Source: a virus
Direction: 5' to 3' (one strand)
Length of the DNA: 30,043 bases
Virus record (IMG/VR): IMGVR_UViG_3300021197_001082
Location: 1-30,043 of that record
This document shows, piece after piece, positions 14,679 to 23,980 of the stretch. Position numbers and translations under genes: made by a program. Positions within the stretch are counted from its first letter, which is position 1. Every line of letters starts with the position of its first letter. The notes below the pieces were generated by a model that was not told the origin of the DNA, did not search any database, and saw only the letters and a list, made by a program, of their open reading frames with translations.

Positions 14679-16184
14679 ATGGCAATTTCAAATCCAGGCG
14701 CTGGTCACTCCACCGTCGCAGGTGCGTTGAATAGTGTGCCAGCTTCACAAAAAGCAACACTATCTACGAACTACATTGATTTTACCGCAGACGGAAACGA
14801 CTGGGGTCAACAATATTTACCAGACTTAATGGAGTCTGAAGCTGAGGTTTTCGGTAACAGAACAATCGCAGGTTTCTTATCACAAGTAGGTGCTGAAGAG
14901 GCAATGAGCTCTGATCAAGTAATTTGGTCTGAACAAGGTCGTCTACACTTATCTTACACAGGTAAGTATGACAACAACGAAAACACTTTTACTGTTGTTA
15001 CTGATATTGACGGTAACGGCTTAACAACTACTCATGGTATTCGTATAGACGATATGGTTATCGTTGCTTACAACGAGGGTGTTATCAAGTGTTTAGTGTC
15101 AGCTGTATCTAACGCCGTTGTTACATGTCTACCTTACGAGGTTGCAACTGGTGATGCTGCTACTGCATTTTCTGACACAGGTGCTCCAGGTGCTGTTAAC
15201 GCAACTTTATTAGTTATTGGTTCTGAGTTTGGTAAAGGTAAACAAGGACAAGGTGCTAGTACTGCGACTGTAAACAACGGTTTTGGCTCTGTTAAACCAA
15301 CTCACACTTCTTTTCACAATAAGCCAATCATTATCAAAGATTACTATGAAATCTCTGGTTCTGATACATCTCAAATTGGTTGGGTTGAAATCTCAGGAGA
15401 AGAAGGACAGAATGGTTACTTATGGTACTTGAAGGCTGAAGGAGACACAAGAGCTCGTTTCGCTGACTACCTAGAGATGACTATGCTGGAAGCTGTTAAA
15501 GGTGTTAACACTGCTAACAACGCGGATGCTGCTGTAAACTCTGCTGACACTCCGTTTGGTACTGAAGGTTTATTTGCTGCTATTGAGCACAGAGGAAACA
15601 TTACTACTGGTGTAACGGGTGTTAACGCTGCAACTGACTTAGCTGAATTTGACGCTATATTAGCTGAATTCGACAATCAAGGTGCTATTGAGGAGAACAT
15701 GATGTTTGTAAACAGAGCTACTAGCTTAGCGATGGATGACATGTTAGCTTCTATGAATTCTTACGGTGCTGGTGGTACTTCTTACGGAGTATTCAACAAC
15801 TCTGAAGATATGGCGTTGAACTTAGGCTTTTCTGGTTTCCGTAGAGGATCTTACGACTTTTACAAGTCTGACTTCCGTTACTTAAACGACAAGTCTACTC
15901 GTGGATCAATTAACTCAAGAGCTGCTGGATTCGGCGTTCGTGGTGTTATTATCCCAGCTGGTGTATCTACTGTATATGACCAAACATTAGGTAGAAACTT
16001 AAAGCGTCCGTTCTTACACGTACGTTATAGAGCTTCTCAAATGGAAGATAGAAAAATGAAAACTTGGATCACTGGATCTGTTGGTGGAAACATCACGTCT
16101 GATTTAGATGCAATGCAAGTAAACTATCTATCTGAAAGATGTTTGATTACTCAAGGTGCTAACAACTTCATGTTAATGAAGTAA
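14679..16184 (+). CDS. Major capsid protein (HK97-fold, probable)
   Basis: A 501-residue protein downstream of portal and scaffold, followed by a strong terminator. It has the arrangement expected of a large HK97-fold capsid protein: an N-terminal arm (residues 1-50), YLPDLMESEAEVFGNRTI, an inserted beta domain at about 105-185 (GIRIDDMVIVAYNEGVIKC; NAVVTCLPYEVATG), then alpha/beta core segments with LEMTMLEAVKGVN, NMMFVNRATSLAMDDML and a C-terminal LSERCLITQGANNFML. About half its arginines use CGT (9 CGT to 10 AGA by my count), whereas neighbouring genes use AGA for nearly all, suggesting selection for efficient translation. Fold inferred from context. Confidence 0.88.
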   Translation: MAISNPGAGHSTVAGALNSVPASQKATLSTNYIDFTADGNDWGQQYLPDLMESEAEVFGNRTIAGFLSQVGAEEAMSSDQVIWSEQGRLHLSYTGKYDNNENTFTVVTDIDGNGLTTTHGIRIDDMVIVAYNEGVIKCLVSAVSNAVVTCLPYEVATGDAATAFSDTGAPGAVNATLLVIGSEFGKGKQGQGASTATVNNGFGSVKPTHTSFHNKPIIIKDYYEISGSDTSQIGWVEISGEEGQNGYLWYLKAEGDTRARFADYLEMTMLEAVKGVNTANNADAAVNSADTPFGTEGLFAAIEHRGNITTGVTGVNAATDLAEFDAILAEFDNQGAIEENMMFVNRATSLAMDDMLASMNSYGAGGTSYGVFNNSEDMALNLGFSGFRRGSYDFYKSDFRYLNDKSTRGSINSRAAGFGVRGVIIPAGVSTVYDQTLGRNLKRPFLHVRYRASQMEDRKMKTWITGSVGGNITSDLDAMQVNYLSERCLITQGANNFMLMK

Positions 16185-16196
16185 GCAATATTATTA

Positions 16197-16228
16197 AGGT
16201 CGGGGCTTCGGCTCCGATCTTTTTTTTT
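16197..16228 (+). terminator. Intrinsic terminator with UUCG loop after the capsid gene
   Basis: A 10-base-pair stem (AGGTCGGGGC at 16197-16206 with GCTCCGATCT at 16211-16220, two G-U pairs) closes a TTCG loop at 16207-16210, the very stable cUUCGg type. A run of T follows through 16228. It lies 12 bases after the capsid stop codon. Partial read-through would give more capsid than downstream mRNA. Confidence 0.9.
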
Positions 16229-16251
16229 AATTTTTTATATTTTATATTATT

Positions 16252-17091
16252 ATGGCTAAAAAGCAAACCGCAGCAAAAGCTGCGCCAAAACAAGAGGTGG
16301 AGGCACCTGCTGTTGAAACACAAGTTGTTGAAGCACCAAAACCTAAAAAAACTGAACCTAAAAAACCTACTTGGGAAGTAAAAGACAGGGTTTATTATTT
16401 AAAACAAAACAAATCTGCCTTAACTTATTCTATGAAGTCATCTGGTATATATTACTTTGATGAAGACAAGGGTTACGAAAGAGAAATAAAGTATTGTGAA
16501 AATCAAAGAACTCCATTTGTAGATGAAATGCAGGGAGATCAAAGACTAGCTCACATTATATTTAGAAACGGAGCTTTGTATGTTCCAAGAGAGAAAACAA
16601 CTCTTCAAAAGCTTTTGTCGCTCTACCACCCAATGAGAGACAAGTTGTTCTACGAGTTTAAACCACAAGTCGAAGCGGCTAACGAGCTTGATTGGCTAGA
16701 GGTTGAAGCTGACGCAATGATTGTTGCTAAAAGCTTAGACATAGACAGGCTTGAAGCTGTGCTACGTGTTGAGTTGGGATCTAAGGTATCTAAGATGAGT
16801 TCTAAGGAACTTAAAAGAGACGCTTTACTATTTGCTAAAAGAAACCCAGTTTTATTCTTAGAGTTAGTTGAAGATGAGAACGTAGAGCTTAGAAACGTTG
16901 GTATCAAAGCTGTTGAAGCTGGAATACTAAAGTTGTCTCAGGATCAAAGAACATTTTCTTGGGGTTCTAATGACAGAAAATTAATGACAGTTCCTTTTGA
17001 TGAACACCCATACTCAGCGTTAGCTGTTTGGTTTAAAACCGATGAAGGTATGGAGATATTTAAGAGCATTGAAAAGCGACTAAACATGTAA
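16252..17091 (+). CDS. Head-associated structural protein (probable)
   Basis: A 279-residue protein just after the capsid gene and its terminator. The first 40 residues are Ala/Lys/Pro/Glu-rich and likely disordered (KKQTAAKAAPKQEVEAPAVE); then a folded domain begins WEVKDRVYYLKQNKSALTYS, with GIYYFDEDKGYEREIKYC and RLAHIIFRNGALYVPREKTT. The C-terminal half is helical (ELDWLEVEADAMIVAKSLDI; RNPVLFLELVEDENVELRN). The position and mixture suggest a minor head, head-fibre base or vertex protein. No named family assigned. Leader TTTATATTATTATGG is A/T-rich. Confidence 0.7.
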   Translation: MAKKQTAAKAAPKQEVEAPAVETQVVEAPKPKKTEPKKPTWEVKDRVYYLKQNKSALTYSMKSSGIYYFDEDKGYEREIKYCENQRTPFVDEMQGDQRLAHIIFRNGALYVPREKTTLQKLLSLYHPMRDKLFYEFKPQVEAANELDWLEVEADAMIVAKSLDIDRLEAVLRVELGSKVSKMSSKELKRDALLFAKRNPVLFLELVEDENVELRNVGIKAVEAGILKLSQDQRTFSWGSNDRKLMTVPFDEHPYSALAVWFKTDEGMEIFKSIEKRLNM

Positions 17092-17093
17092 CT

Positions 17094-17149
17094 ATCTTAT
17101 AGTAGAGTGACCACTCTGCAACGGGTGGTTGCTCTAACTATAAAAAGAT
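17094..17149 (+). other. Long imperfect RNA hairpin between genes
   Basis: TAGAGTGACCACTC (17103-17116) pairs with GGGTGGTTGCTCTA (17123-17136) in a 14-base-pair stem with three G-U pairs and a 6-base loop (TGCAAC). ATAG at 17099-17102 continues the pairing with CTAT at 17138-17141 past one bulged A, and TT with AA beyond. There is no U-run, so it is not a standard terminator. It could be an mRNA processing or stabilising structure; it ends seven bases before the next start codon. Confidence 0.7.
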
Positions 17150-17155
17150 AATTAT

Positions 17156-17914
17156 ATGGCTGTAAGCGTAGACACAGTATACCAGCGAGTGTTAGCACTT
17201 GCAAACAAAGAACAAAGAGGCTATATTACGCCACAAGAATTTAACCTGCTTGCTAATCAAGCGCAGATGGTTATATTTGAAGAGTACTTTCACGATCTTA
17301 ATCAATACTTAAGAAACCCTGGAAATGACTCTAACTTCTCAGACTCAGTAGACTACATAGAGGATAAAATTAGCTTCCACAAAATATACGACGAAAAAGT
17401 TGACTTTAATCAAAAGCAAAATCACGAAATTCCTTTGCCACCTTATGTATATAGATTAACAAACGTTATGCTTGATGGCAAAGTTTGTCAGCAATACGAT
17501 TTTAAAAAGTTTAGATTAGCCATGAGAGCTGGATGGAACGCATCTATTCAAGCTGAAAACCCTATATATGTTAGAAAGTTTTCTCCTGAATCAGCGTCAG
17601 TTTTAGAAGGGACTGGATCTACTATATGCGTTTACGGTAGAAATGTTGTTGGTAATAAGTTTGATGTTGCTATTAATGGAGTTACCATAGACTATATTAA
17701 AAAGCCTAAAATGGTTAATTGGGATTACGTTGTGGTTAATGAAAAAGCATTATATAACTCTAACGGATCTTCTAACTTTGACTTACATCCTTCGGAAGAA
17801 ACAACGTTAGTATACAGAATATTAGAACTAGGTGGAGTTGTTGTAAACAAGCCTGGTTTAGCAAGCGCAGCAAAAACAAGTTCAGTAGAAGGTACTAACA
17901 ACGAAAAGCAATAA
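17156..17914 (+). CDS. Head-tail connector / ring protein (probable)
   Basis: A 252-residue protein after the head genes. The N-terminus contains RGYITPQEFNLLANQAQMVI (21-40), a helix pair that I recall as conserved in ring or connector proteins of crAss-like and marine Bacteroidetes phages. The centre is beta-rich (HEIPLPPYVYRLTNVMLDGK; FRLAMRAGWNASIQAENPIY), and near the end LHPSEETTLVYRILELGGV (about 211-229) is another conserved-looking motif. It likely sits under the portal in the neck. The next gene starts three bases after its stop, and that neighbour also looks like a connector. Confidence 0.7.
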   Translation: MAVSVDTVYQRVLALANKEQRGYITPQEFNLLANQAQMVIFEEYFHDLNQYLRNPGNDSNFSDSVDYIEDKISFHKIYDEKVDFNQKQNHEIPLPPYVYRLTNVMLDGKVCQQYDFKKFRLAMRAGWNASIQAENPIYVRKFSPESASVLEGTGSTICVYGRNVVGNKFDVAINGVTIDYIKKPKMVNWDYVVVNEKALYNSNGSSNFDLHPSEETTLVYRILELGGVVVNKPGLASAAKTSSVEGTNNEKQ

Positions 17915-17917
17915 TAT

Positions 17918-18985
17918 ATGAAGTCAGGATACTACCACAATAACTCAGCTAAAAGTCACTCTACGTATTACAACGTTGAAAGTAATCACGGACTTTATCA
18001 ATACATGACGTTAGACGAACTAGTTAACACGTTCTTATTAATGTATGTTGGTGAAAATAAAATGATTGGTAAGGTTGATAGAAACGAAGTGTTTTTTTTT
18101 GGTAGAAGAGCTCTACAAGAATTAAGCTACGACACCTTAAGATCTAAAAAAGATTGGGAGTTTGAGTTGGACAATAGAATGTATATACCTATGCCTCACG
18201 ATTTTGTGGGTTACGCTGGTGTATATTTTAGCGACTCAGCTGGTATAAAAAGACCATTGTATCCCGCTAGAGATACTAGTAATCCTTTTAGGCCTAAAGT
18301 TAAAATTTCAGATACTGCCGGCGAGGCCTTGGATAGAAACTTTGCCGACCAAAGAGGACAAGATCGTAGGGAGCTAGATGATTGGTGGGAGACAGTGTAT
18401 AACGATCCTGCTACTAAACAGTTTATTGAAACAGGAGTAGCACACGACAATACAGATGATGTTGCTGGCCCTCACGTTAGTGGAAATAACTACGACAGTG
18501 CTGGAAACTTGATAACTCAAGTAAATTCAACAACTAACACAAACTACTCTAACACCAACTCTAACGAAACAGACGAACAAGATTTTGACTACAACGATGG
18601 GTTTGACGATATTGCATTAGGTCAGCGCTACGGATTAGATCCAGAGCATGCTCAAATAAACGGAAGCTACTTTATGGACTACAATAACGGTAGAATTTAT
18701 TTTAGCCCTAGCTTAATAGGTAGGACTATAGTTTTAGATTATGTTACAGATGGGCTTGCCGACGGAGGAGATTCTTTAATACATAAGTTTGCTGAAGAAG
18801 CTTTTTACAAGCACATCGCCTACTCAATTGTTTCAACTGGATCAAACTACTCTCCAGCAGCTGCTCAAATGTTAAAAAAAGAAAGGTTTGCTGAAACAAG
18901 AAAAGCAAAGCTTAGATTATCAAACTTAAAATCTACTGAACTTACGCAGGTAATGAGAGGTAAGTCTAAAGTAATCAAGAAATAA
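17918..18985 (+). CDS. Neck/tail-tube connector protein (probable)
   Basis: A 355-residue protein in the neck module. It begins with a polar Asn/Ser/Tyr-rich arm (MKSGYYHNNSAKSHSTYYN), then helical MTLDELVNTFLLMYVGENK and beta DWEFELDNRMYIPMPHDFVG. A low-complexity Asn/Thr/Ser stretch near residue 200 (NSTTNTNYSNTNSNETDEQD) is an inserted spacer. The C-terminal domain has YFMDYNNGRIYFSPSLIGRT and LIHKFAEEAFYKHIAYSIVS (about 288-307) then a basic end. The helix-beta-helix arrangement fits gp4/gp11-like adaptor or tail-tube proteins of podoviruses, though the exact identity is uncertain. It starts three bases after the preceding stop. Confidence 0.68.
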   Translation: MKSGYYHNNSAKSHSTYYNVESNHGLYQYMTLDELVNTFLLMYVGENKMIGKVDRNEVFFFGRRALQELSYDTLRSKKDWEFELDNRMYIPMPHDFVGYAGVYFSDSAGIKRPLYPARDTSNPFRPKVKISDTAGEALDRNFADQRGQDRRELDDWWETVYNDPATKQFIETGVAHDNTDDVAGPHVSGNNYDSAGNLITQVNSTTNTNYSNTNSNETDEQDFDYNDGFDDIALGQRYGLDPEHAQINGSYFMDYNNGRIYFSPSLIGRTIVLDYVTDGLADGGDSLIHKFAEEAFYKHIAYSIVSTGSNYSPAAAQMLKKERFAETRKAKLRLSNLKSTELTQVMRGKSKVIKK

Positions 18986-18988
18986 TAT

Positions 18989-21900
18989 ATGCCTGAATAT
19001 AATAGAAATTTTTCCAAAGGAAAGATGAGCAAAGACCTCGATGAGAGACTTGTTCCAGAAGGAGAGTATAGAGATGCTTTGAACGTAGAGGTTTCAACCT
19101 CAGCAGACAGTGACGTTGGTGCTTTACAGACTGTTCTTGGTAATGTAGAGTTAACACAAGGCGTTATGCCACAAGGCAGCCACTGCGTTGGGTCAATAGT
19201 AAACAATGAAGAAAATTGTATATACTACTTAGTAGCAGGAGCAGAAGAACAAATAGGCCAAGACCACTTCATAACCAAAGATGCTATAATAAAACATAAC
19301 GTTGACACGGGTATAAACACTTACGTATTCGTAGACATATATAGAGTAGTTGTTAACGTTTTAAGCGTAAACGACGACGAAGTTAGTGTTACTAATAACT
19401 TGGGTATAAGACCAGGTATGATACACTCTAACATTGGAACAGTAAAGCACATTAACGGCTTGTTTGGTGCTGTAAGTAATACTAGCTTTACACTAACTGA
19501 TAAAAGCAATGCTGAAGACCTTTCTGGGGCAGCTGTTTTTTTATCTGAAAAAAGAGTGTTAAACTTTAATTCTAGCACTGATATTACTGGAATAAATATT
19601 GTTGATGACTTTATAATGTTTACAGACAACTCTACGGAGCCAAAGCTAATAAACATAAAGAGATCAATAATGGGTACTGGAGTGGTACTTAATAACCCAC
19701 AGTCTTATTTAGAACTAAATCTACTCGAAGCGAACGGTGGAAACTACCACACTAGGTTAGTGACTAGAAGATCTGACGGAGGTTTTCAAAACAATGGATT
19801 TGAAATAGCCAGAGATCAATATGATGAATTATTTTTAACTCACAACGAGCCTGTTTTTGTTGAAGAAGAACACGTAACAACAATAAAAAAAGCTCCACTG
19901 ACACCTCCTACTTTGAAGATGTCATCTACAACTCAAGAGAGAAGTGGACCAGTATCTACAACTCTTACATCTAATCAATTTATTCAGCAAGAAGGCCAAA
20001 ACATTGGTGATCCAATTCCATCTGGTACGCAGCTAACACTAAACTTTAACAGTGGGGTTTCGTATCAAACTGGAGATTTTCTATTGCTAACCAATGATGA
20101 AACTCAAGATCCACTTGGCTTTACTAAGGAAGATATTAGAGTGCAAGTGCTAGCTCCCGCTGGTGGAGAAGAGTACGCAGACAACGCAACTGCTTTTACC
20201 GTTGTTGTTACTTCTATAAATACAGAGCTAAGTTCTTTTGAAGAATTTTTTGTTTTATTAGAGCAGAAAACTCCGATGTTTGAATTTAAGTTTCCTAGAT
20301 TTTCATATAGATACAAATATGTTGACGGACAATATTCGTCGTTTGCTCCTTTTTCTGAAGTAGCATTTTTACCTGGTCCATATAGATATTATCCAAAAGA
20401 AGGATATAATTTAGCTATGGCAAATAGAGTTAGAAGTTTACGTGTAGAAAATTACGCACCACATCCTGATAACAGACCTGAGGACGTTGTTGAAATAGAC
20501 ATACTATATAAAGAGGACAAGTCAACTAATGTTTACACTGTAAAAACTATAAAACAATCTGATGGTGGAGACCTTTGGCCCGCGCCAGACCAGTATTTGT
20601 TTCAGGGTTTTATTTCTAATTCATATCCTAGAGGTAGAGTTAACAGAGGATCTATAAATATTGAGTCTGAATTAATACACGCTGTTGTTGCAGAAAACCA
20701 GTTGCTAAGACCTTGGGATAACGTTCCAAGAAAAGCTTTAGCACAAGAAGTTTCCGCTAATAGATTAATATATGCAAACTACGTACAAAACTACGATATG
20801 TTTGACGCGTTTGGAAACTTAATAACTCCAATGCTTTCTTTAAGTAAGAACACTAGAACTTATGAAGAAGATGGAAGTACTGTTGAAACTGCCTTTAAGT
20901 CTATAAAGACTATGAGAACTTATCAACTCGGTGTAGTGTATAGAGACGAGTACGGTAGGGAGACACCAGTCATGGCGGATAAAGAAAAAGGTTCTATTAT
21001 ATTAGACAAAGAGTTTTGTGCAAGTAAGACGTCTCTAACGGCCTCTATATCTTCTAAAGCTCCATACTGGGCTAAGTCATTTAAGTTTTTTATAAAAGAA
21101 ACGTCTAACGAGTATTACAACATGGCTATGGATCGTTGGTACAACGCTGAAGATGGTAATGTTTGGCTTTCTTTTCCTTCGTCTGATAGAAACAAAGTAG
21201 ATATAGATACCTTTATAGAACTTAAAAAAGCTCACGATAACTCTACACCTGTTTTAGATAAAGCTAGATATAAAATACTAGCTATAGAGAACGAAGCGCC
21301 TCAAGATATAAAAATAAATAGAAGAAGCCAAGGTATAGTTACTAACGCAACAAGAGCCGGCATAGCCAACAATGTTATTGGTGATGGTACGATTGGATTT
21401 CCTATAGACTCTTTTCAATTTGTAACTGTTTCAGCCGCGGCTTTTGAAGAAACTTTTGGTGACAATGATTCGGGAAATAACCCCGTGTACACAAAGTCAT
21501 CTGAATGCAGTTTGATAATTAGAAGAGCAACAGGTGATAGAAGCGAAGTATATCAGATAGTAAGAATTGAGAAGGACGAAGACTTAATGGATGACGACAC
21601 GGCTGGATATAAAATACACATAGACAAAGCTTTTGGACCTGACGTTAACTTTGCTAGTACGAACAACACCTTTGCGGGTCGTAGAAACTTTGTTCAAGTA
21701 GAAATAACTCACGACAAGTTTGAAGATAAACCAGAGTTTGATGGTAAGTTTTTCGTAAAAGTATTTAAAGATAAAATACTAGAAGACAATATAATGGTTC
21801 TTAGTGAGGACGACCTAACGGTTATAAACGCTTTTAAAGTTTCTTATTTACATACTTATGCCCAAGACACAGAAGATACTTATATTGGCCTCAATATTGA

Positions 21901-23980
21901 CAACACAAACAATGAACCAGGTGGTATAGGCGCTAATATAAACAACGAATACTGGAAGACTATAGCGAAGGGAACAACAACAAATCCTTTTAACACTAGT
22001 TATACTTGGAACACCGACAATGTTGTTAGTAATATAACTGGTTATGATTACGTTGGGCTCGACGTGGCAAATGTGGTTGGTATTGTTAGAAGAGGTGTTG
22101 GAAAAGGTAATAAAGGAAGAGCGTTTTGGCACGATTACTTTACTAGCGAAGGTAAAGCTAAATTATTTATAGACGACGCTTGGGCTATTTCGTGGAGACA
22201 AACTCCGCATACAATACCTAACGAATTTATTCCTGGAGGCGTAAATGACAACGACTCATATCCTATTGTTAATCAGTATGACAGCGCTCCGGTGAAAAAT
22301 GGAGCTGGAGAAAGCATTAACGAGAACGCAATGTGGGGCGCGCAGTCAGGTGGATATTATAACGGTTCAAGAGGATTACATGGAAACCAAATAGATATAT
22401 CTGTCTCAGGTGGTATGCCTGGAAAAAATAATCAAGAGCTTTATGATGATGATACCTGGAGAACAATTGATGGAATGAAATTTTTAGGAGCAGCGTCAAA
22501 AAGCAACCCTGCTAATGCGTCTGAAATATCGTTCTTAGAGGCAATCATGGAGCCTGAAATTAAATGGAGATTTAGATCTGATCCAGAACACACGATATAC
22601 ACCACTGTTGACTCTAGAGTTCACTATGGGATAATAAATTATCAACTTCCTGATCTTGAAATGGTAAACTTTATACTTCCACCATTCAGCCTTGTTGCGG
22701 CCCAGGCCGCTGTACTTAACAATAATATGCCTGTCTCTGGAACTGCTGGTCTTCTTCCAGAAGAGTATCAAGTAGAAAGTAACAAAAGAAATAAATTTAC
22801 CATAAGAGTAAACAAAAACTTTGGCGATCATTGGGACCCTAGAACTGAAATGCATCACGATGGATCTGATGATACTGTTATAGAAATAATGGGTGCTTAT
22901 AACACAGACAATGGTAGTCCATCAGACAACCCTGCTGTGTTTGAAACCTACCCAAAAGAAGATATTGGACTAGACATATACTATGAGATTGGTAGAGCTT
23001 ATCCTATAACGCTAGCTAAAGACAACGATGAAACACTAATGCTACTCCACGGTAGAATACTAAGCTTAAACGGAGTAAAACCTGAAGAAGATATATGGAT
23101 AACAGACTTTAGGTTTGAAGATGAAGACAATGCCACAAGACCGTGTAAGCTAATAACTAGCGAAAACATTAACAATTTATTCGCAGGTGGATTTTCTTCT
23201 GGAGATATTGTAGTTGTTGAAGATGGTTGGGGCGGACAAATATCACTAGAAGTAAGCGGTAATAGTGCTGATAACTACTTCTTTGTTCAGCCAAACGTTC
23301 ACAATGCTACAATAAAACTTCCTTGGCACAACTGCTACACATTTGGAAATGGAATCGAGTCAGATAGAATTAGAGACGACTTCAATGCGCCTACAATACA
23401 AAATGGTGTTAAAGCATCGACAACATTAGCAGAGCAATACAAAGAAGAGAAAAGAGGTACTGGATTAATATTTTCTGGAATATTCAACTCTAGAACAGGT
23501 GTTAATAGATTTAATCAATTTATACAAGCAGAACCTATAACTAAAGATTTAAACCCTGATAATGGTAGTATACAAAAACTATTTTCAAGAAAAGGAGATA
23601 TAGTAACGTTATGCGAAGATAAGGTGTTAAAAATATTATCACAAAAAGATGCGCTGTTTAACGCTGATGGTAACACTAACGTTACGGCCACTAACAAAGT
23701 GTTAGGTCAAGCGGTTCCGTTTGCTGGTGACTACGGTATATCTAAAAACCCTGAGTCCTTTGCTTCGGACAACTTTAGATGCTATTTTACAGACGTACAG
23801 AGAGGTGCTGTTATAAGACTTTCTATGGACGGCATGACAAATATTTCAGACTACGGAATGAAGAACTGGTTTACAGACAAGTTTTACTCTTTAACGAATC
23901 CTAGAATAATAGGTAGTTTTGATGATAGAAAAGGAAACTACAACATAACTATTAAAGAAAGATACAATGGCAGACGATAG
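18989..23980 (+). CDS. Large tail protein, nozzle/stabilisation type
   Basis: A 1,663-residue protein, the largest here. It starts MPEYNRNFSKGKMSKDLDER then LVPEGEYRDALNVEVSTS, an N-terminus I recall from tail nozzle or stabilisation proteins of marine and crAss-like short-tailed phages. Near residues 568-600 is QLLRPWDNVPRKALAQE then NRLIYANYVQNYDM, another hallmark. The rest is beta-rich, consistent with a propeller-like nozzle that forms the tail end. It ends SFDDRKGNYNITIKERYNGRR and overlaps the next gene by 14 bases. In homologues as I remember them a GWxSFKSF domain follows in the same chain; here it is separate. Confidence 0.8.
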   Translation: MPEYNRNFSKGKMSKDLDERLVPEGEYRDALNVEVSTSADSDVGALQTVLGNVELTQGVMPQGSHCVGSIVNNEENCIYYLVAGAEEQIGQDHFITKDAIIKHNVDTGINTYVFVDIYRVVVNVLSVNDDEVSVTNNLGIRPGMIHSNIGTVKHINGLFGAVSNTSFTLTDKSNAEDLSGAAVFLSEKRVLNFNSSTDITGINIVDDFIMFTDNSTEPKLINIKRSIMGTGVVLNNPQSYLELNLLEANGGNYHTRLVTRRSDGGFQNNGFEIARDQYDELFLTHNEPVFVEEEHVTTIKKAPLTPPTLKMSSTTQERSGPVSTTLTSNQFIQQEGQNIGDPIPSGTQLTLNFNSGVSYQTGDFLLLTNDETQDPLGFTKEDIRVQVLAPAGGEEYADNATAFTVVVTSINTELSSFEEFFVLLEQKTPMFEFKFPRFSYRYKYVDGQYSSFAPFSEVAFLPGPYRYYPKEGYNLAMANRVRSLRVENYAPHPDNRPEDVVEIDILYKEDKSTNVYTVKTIKQSDGGDLWPAPDQYLFQGFISNSYPRGRVNRGSINIESELIHAVVAENQLLRPWDNVPRKALAQEVSANRLIYANYVQNYDMFDAFGNLITPMLSLSKNTRTYEEDGSTVETAFKSIKTMRTYQLGVVYRDEYGRETPVMADKEKGSIILDKEFCASKTSLTASISSKAPYWAKSFKFFIKETSNEYYNMAMDRWYNAEDGNVWLSFPSSDRNKVDIDTFIELKKAHDNSTPVLDKARYKILAIENEAPQDIKINRRSQGIVTNATRAGIANNVIGDGTIGFPIDSFQFVTVSAAAFEETFGDNDSGNNPVYTKSSECSLIIRRATGDRSEVYQIVRIEKDEDLMDDDTAGYKIHIDKAFGPDVNFASTNNTFAGRRNFVQVEITHDKFEDKPEFDGKFFVKVFKDKILEDNIMVLSEDDLTVINAFKVSYLHTYAQDTEDTYIGLNIDNTNNEPGGIGANINNEYWKTIAKGTTTNPFNTSYTWNTDNVVSNITGYDYVGLDVANVVGIVRRGVGKGNKGRAFWHDYFTSEGKAKLFIDDAWAISWRQTPHTIPNEFIPGGVNDNDSYPIVNQYDSAPVKNGAGESINENAMWGAQSGGYYNGSRGLHGNQIDISVSGGMPGKNNQELYDDDTWRTIDGMKFLGAASKSNPANASEISFLEAIMEPEIKWRFRSDPEHTIYTTVDSRVHYGIINYQLPDLEMVNFILPPFSLVAAQAAVLNNNMPVSGTAGLLPEEYQVESNKRNKFTIRVNKNFGDHWDPRTEMHHDGSDDTVIEIMGAYNTDNGSPSDNPAVFETYPKEDIGLDIYYEIGRAYPITLAKDNDETLMLLHGRILSLNGVKPEEDIWITDFRFEDEDNATRPCKLITSENINNLFAGGFSSGDIVVVEDGWGGQISLEVSGNSADNYFFVQPNVHNATIKLPWHNCYTFGNGIESDRIRDDFNAPTIQNGVKASTTLAEQYKEEKRGTGLIFSGIFNSRTGVNRFNQFIQAEPITKDLNPDNGSIQKLFSRKGDIVTLCEDKVLKILSQKDALFNADGNTNVTATNKVLGQAVPFAGDYGISKNPESFASDNFRCYFTDVQRGAVIRLSMDGMTNISDYGMKNWFTDKFYSLTNPRIIGSFDDRKGNYNITIKERYNGRR

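Noticed and set aside
17123-17149. Second intrinsic terminator
   Set aside because: The hairpin is followed by AAAAAG and not by a U-run.
18865-19206. Minus-strand open frames across the connector/nozzle junction
   Set aside because: They cover two well-supported + genes and show no coherent protein composition.
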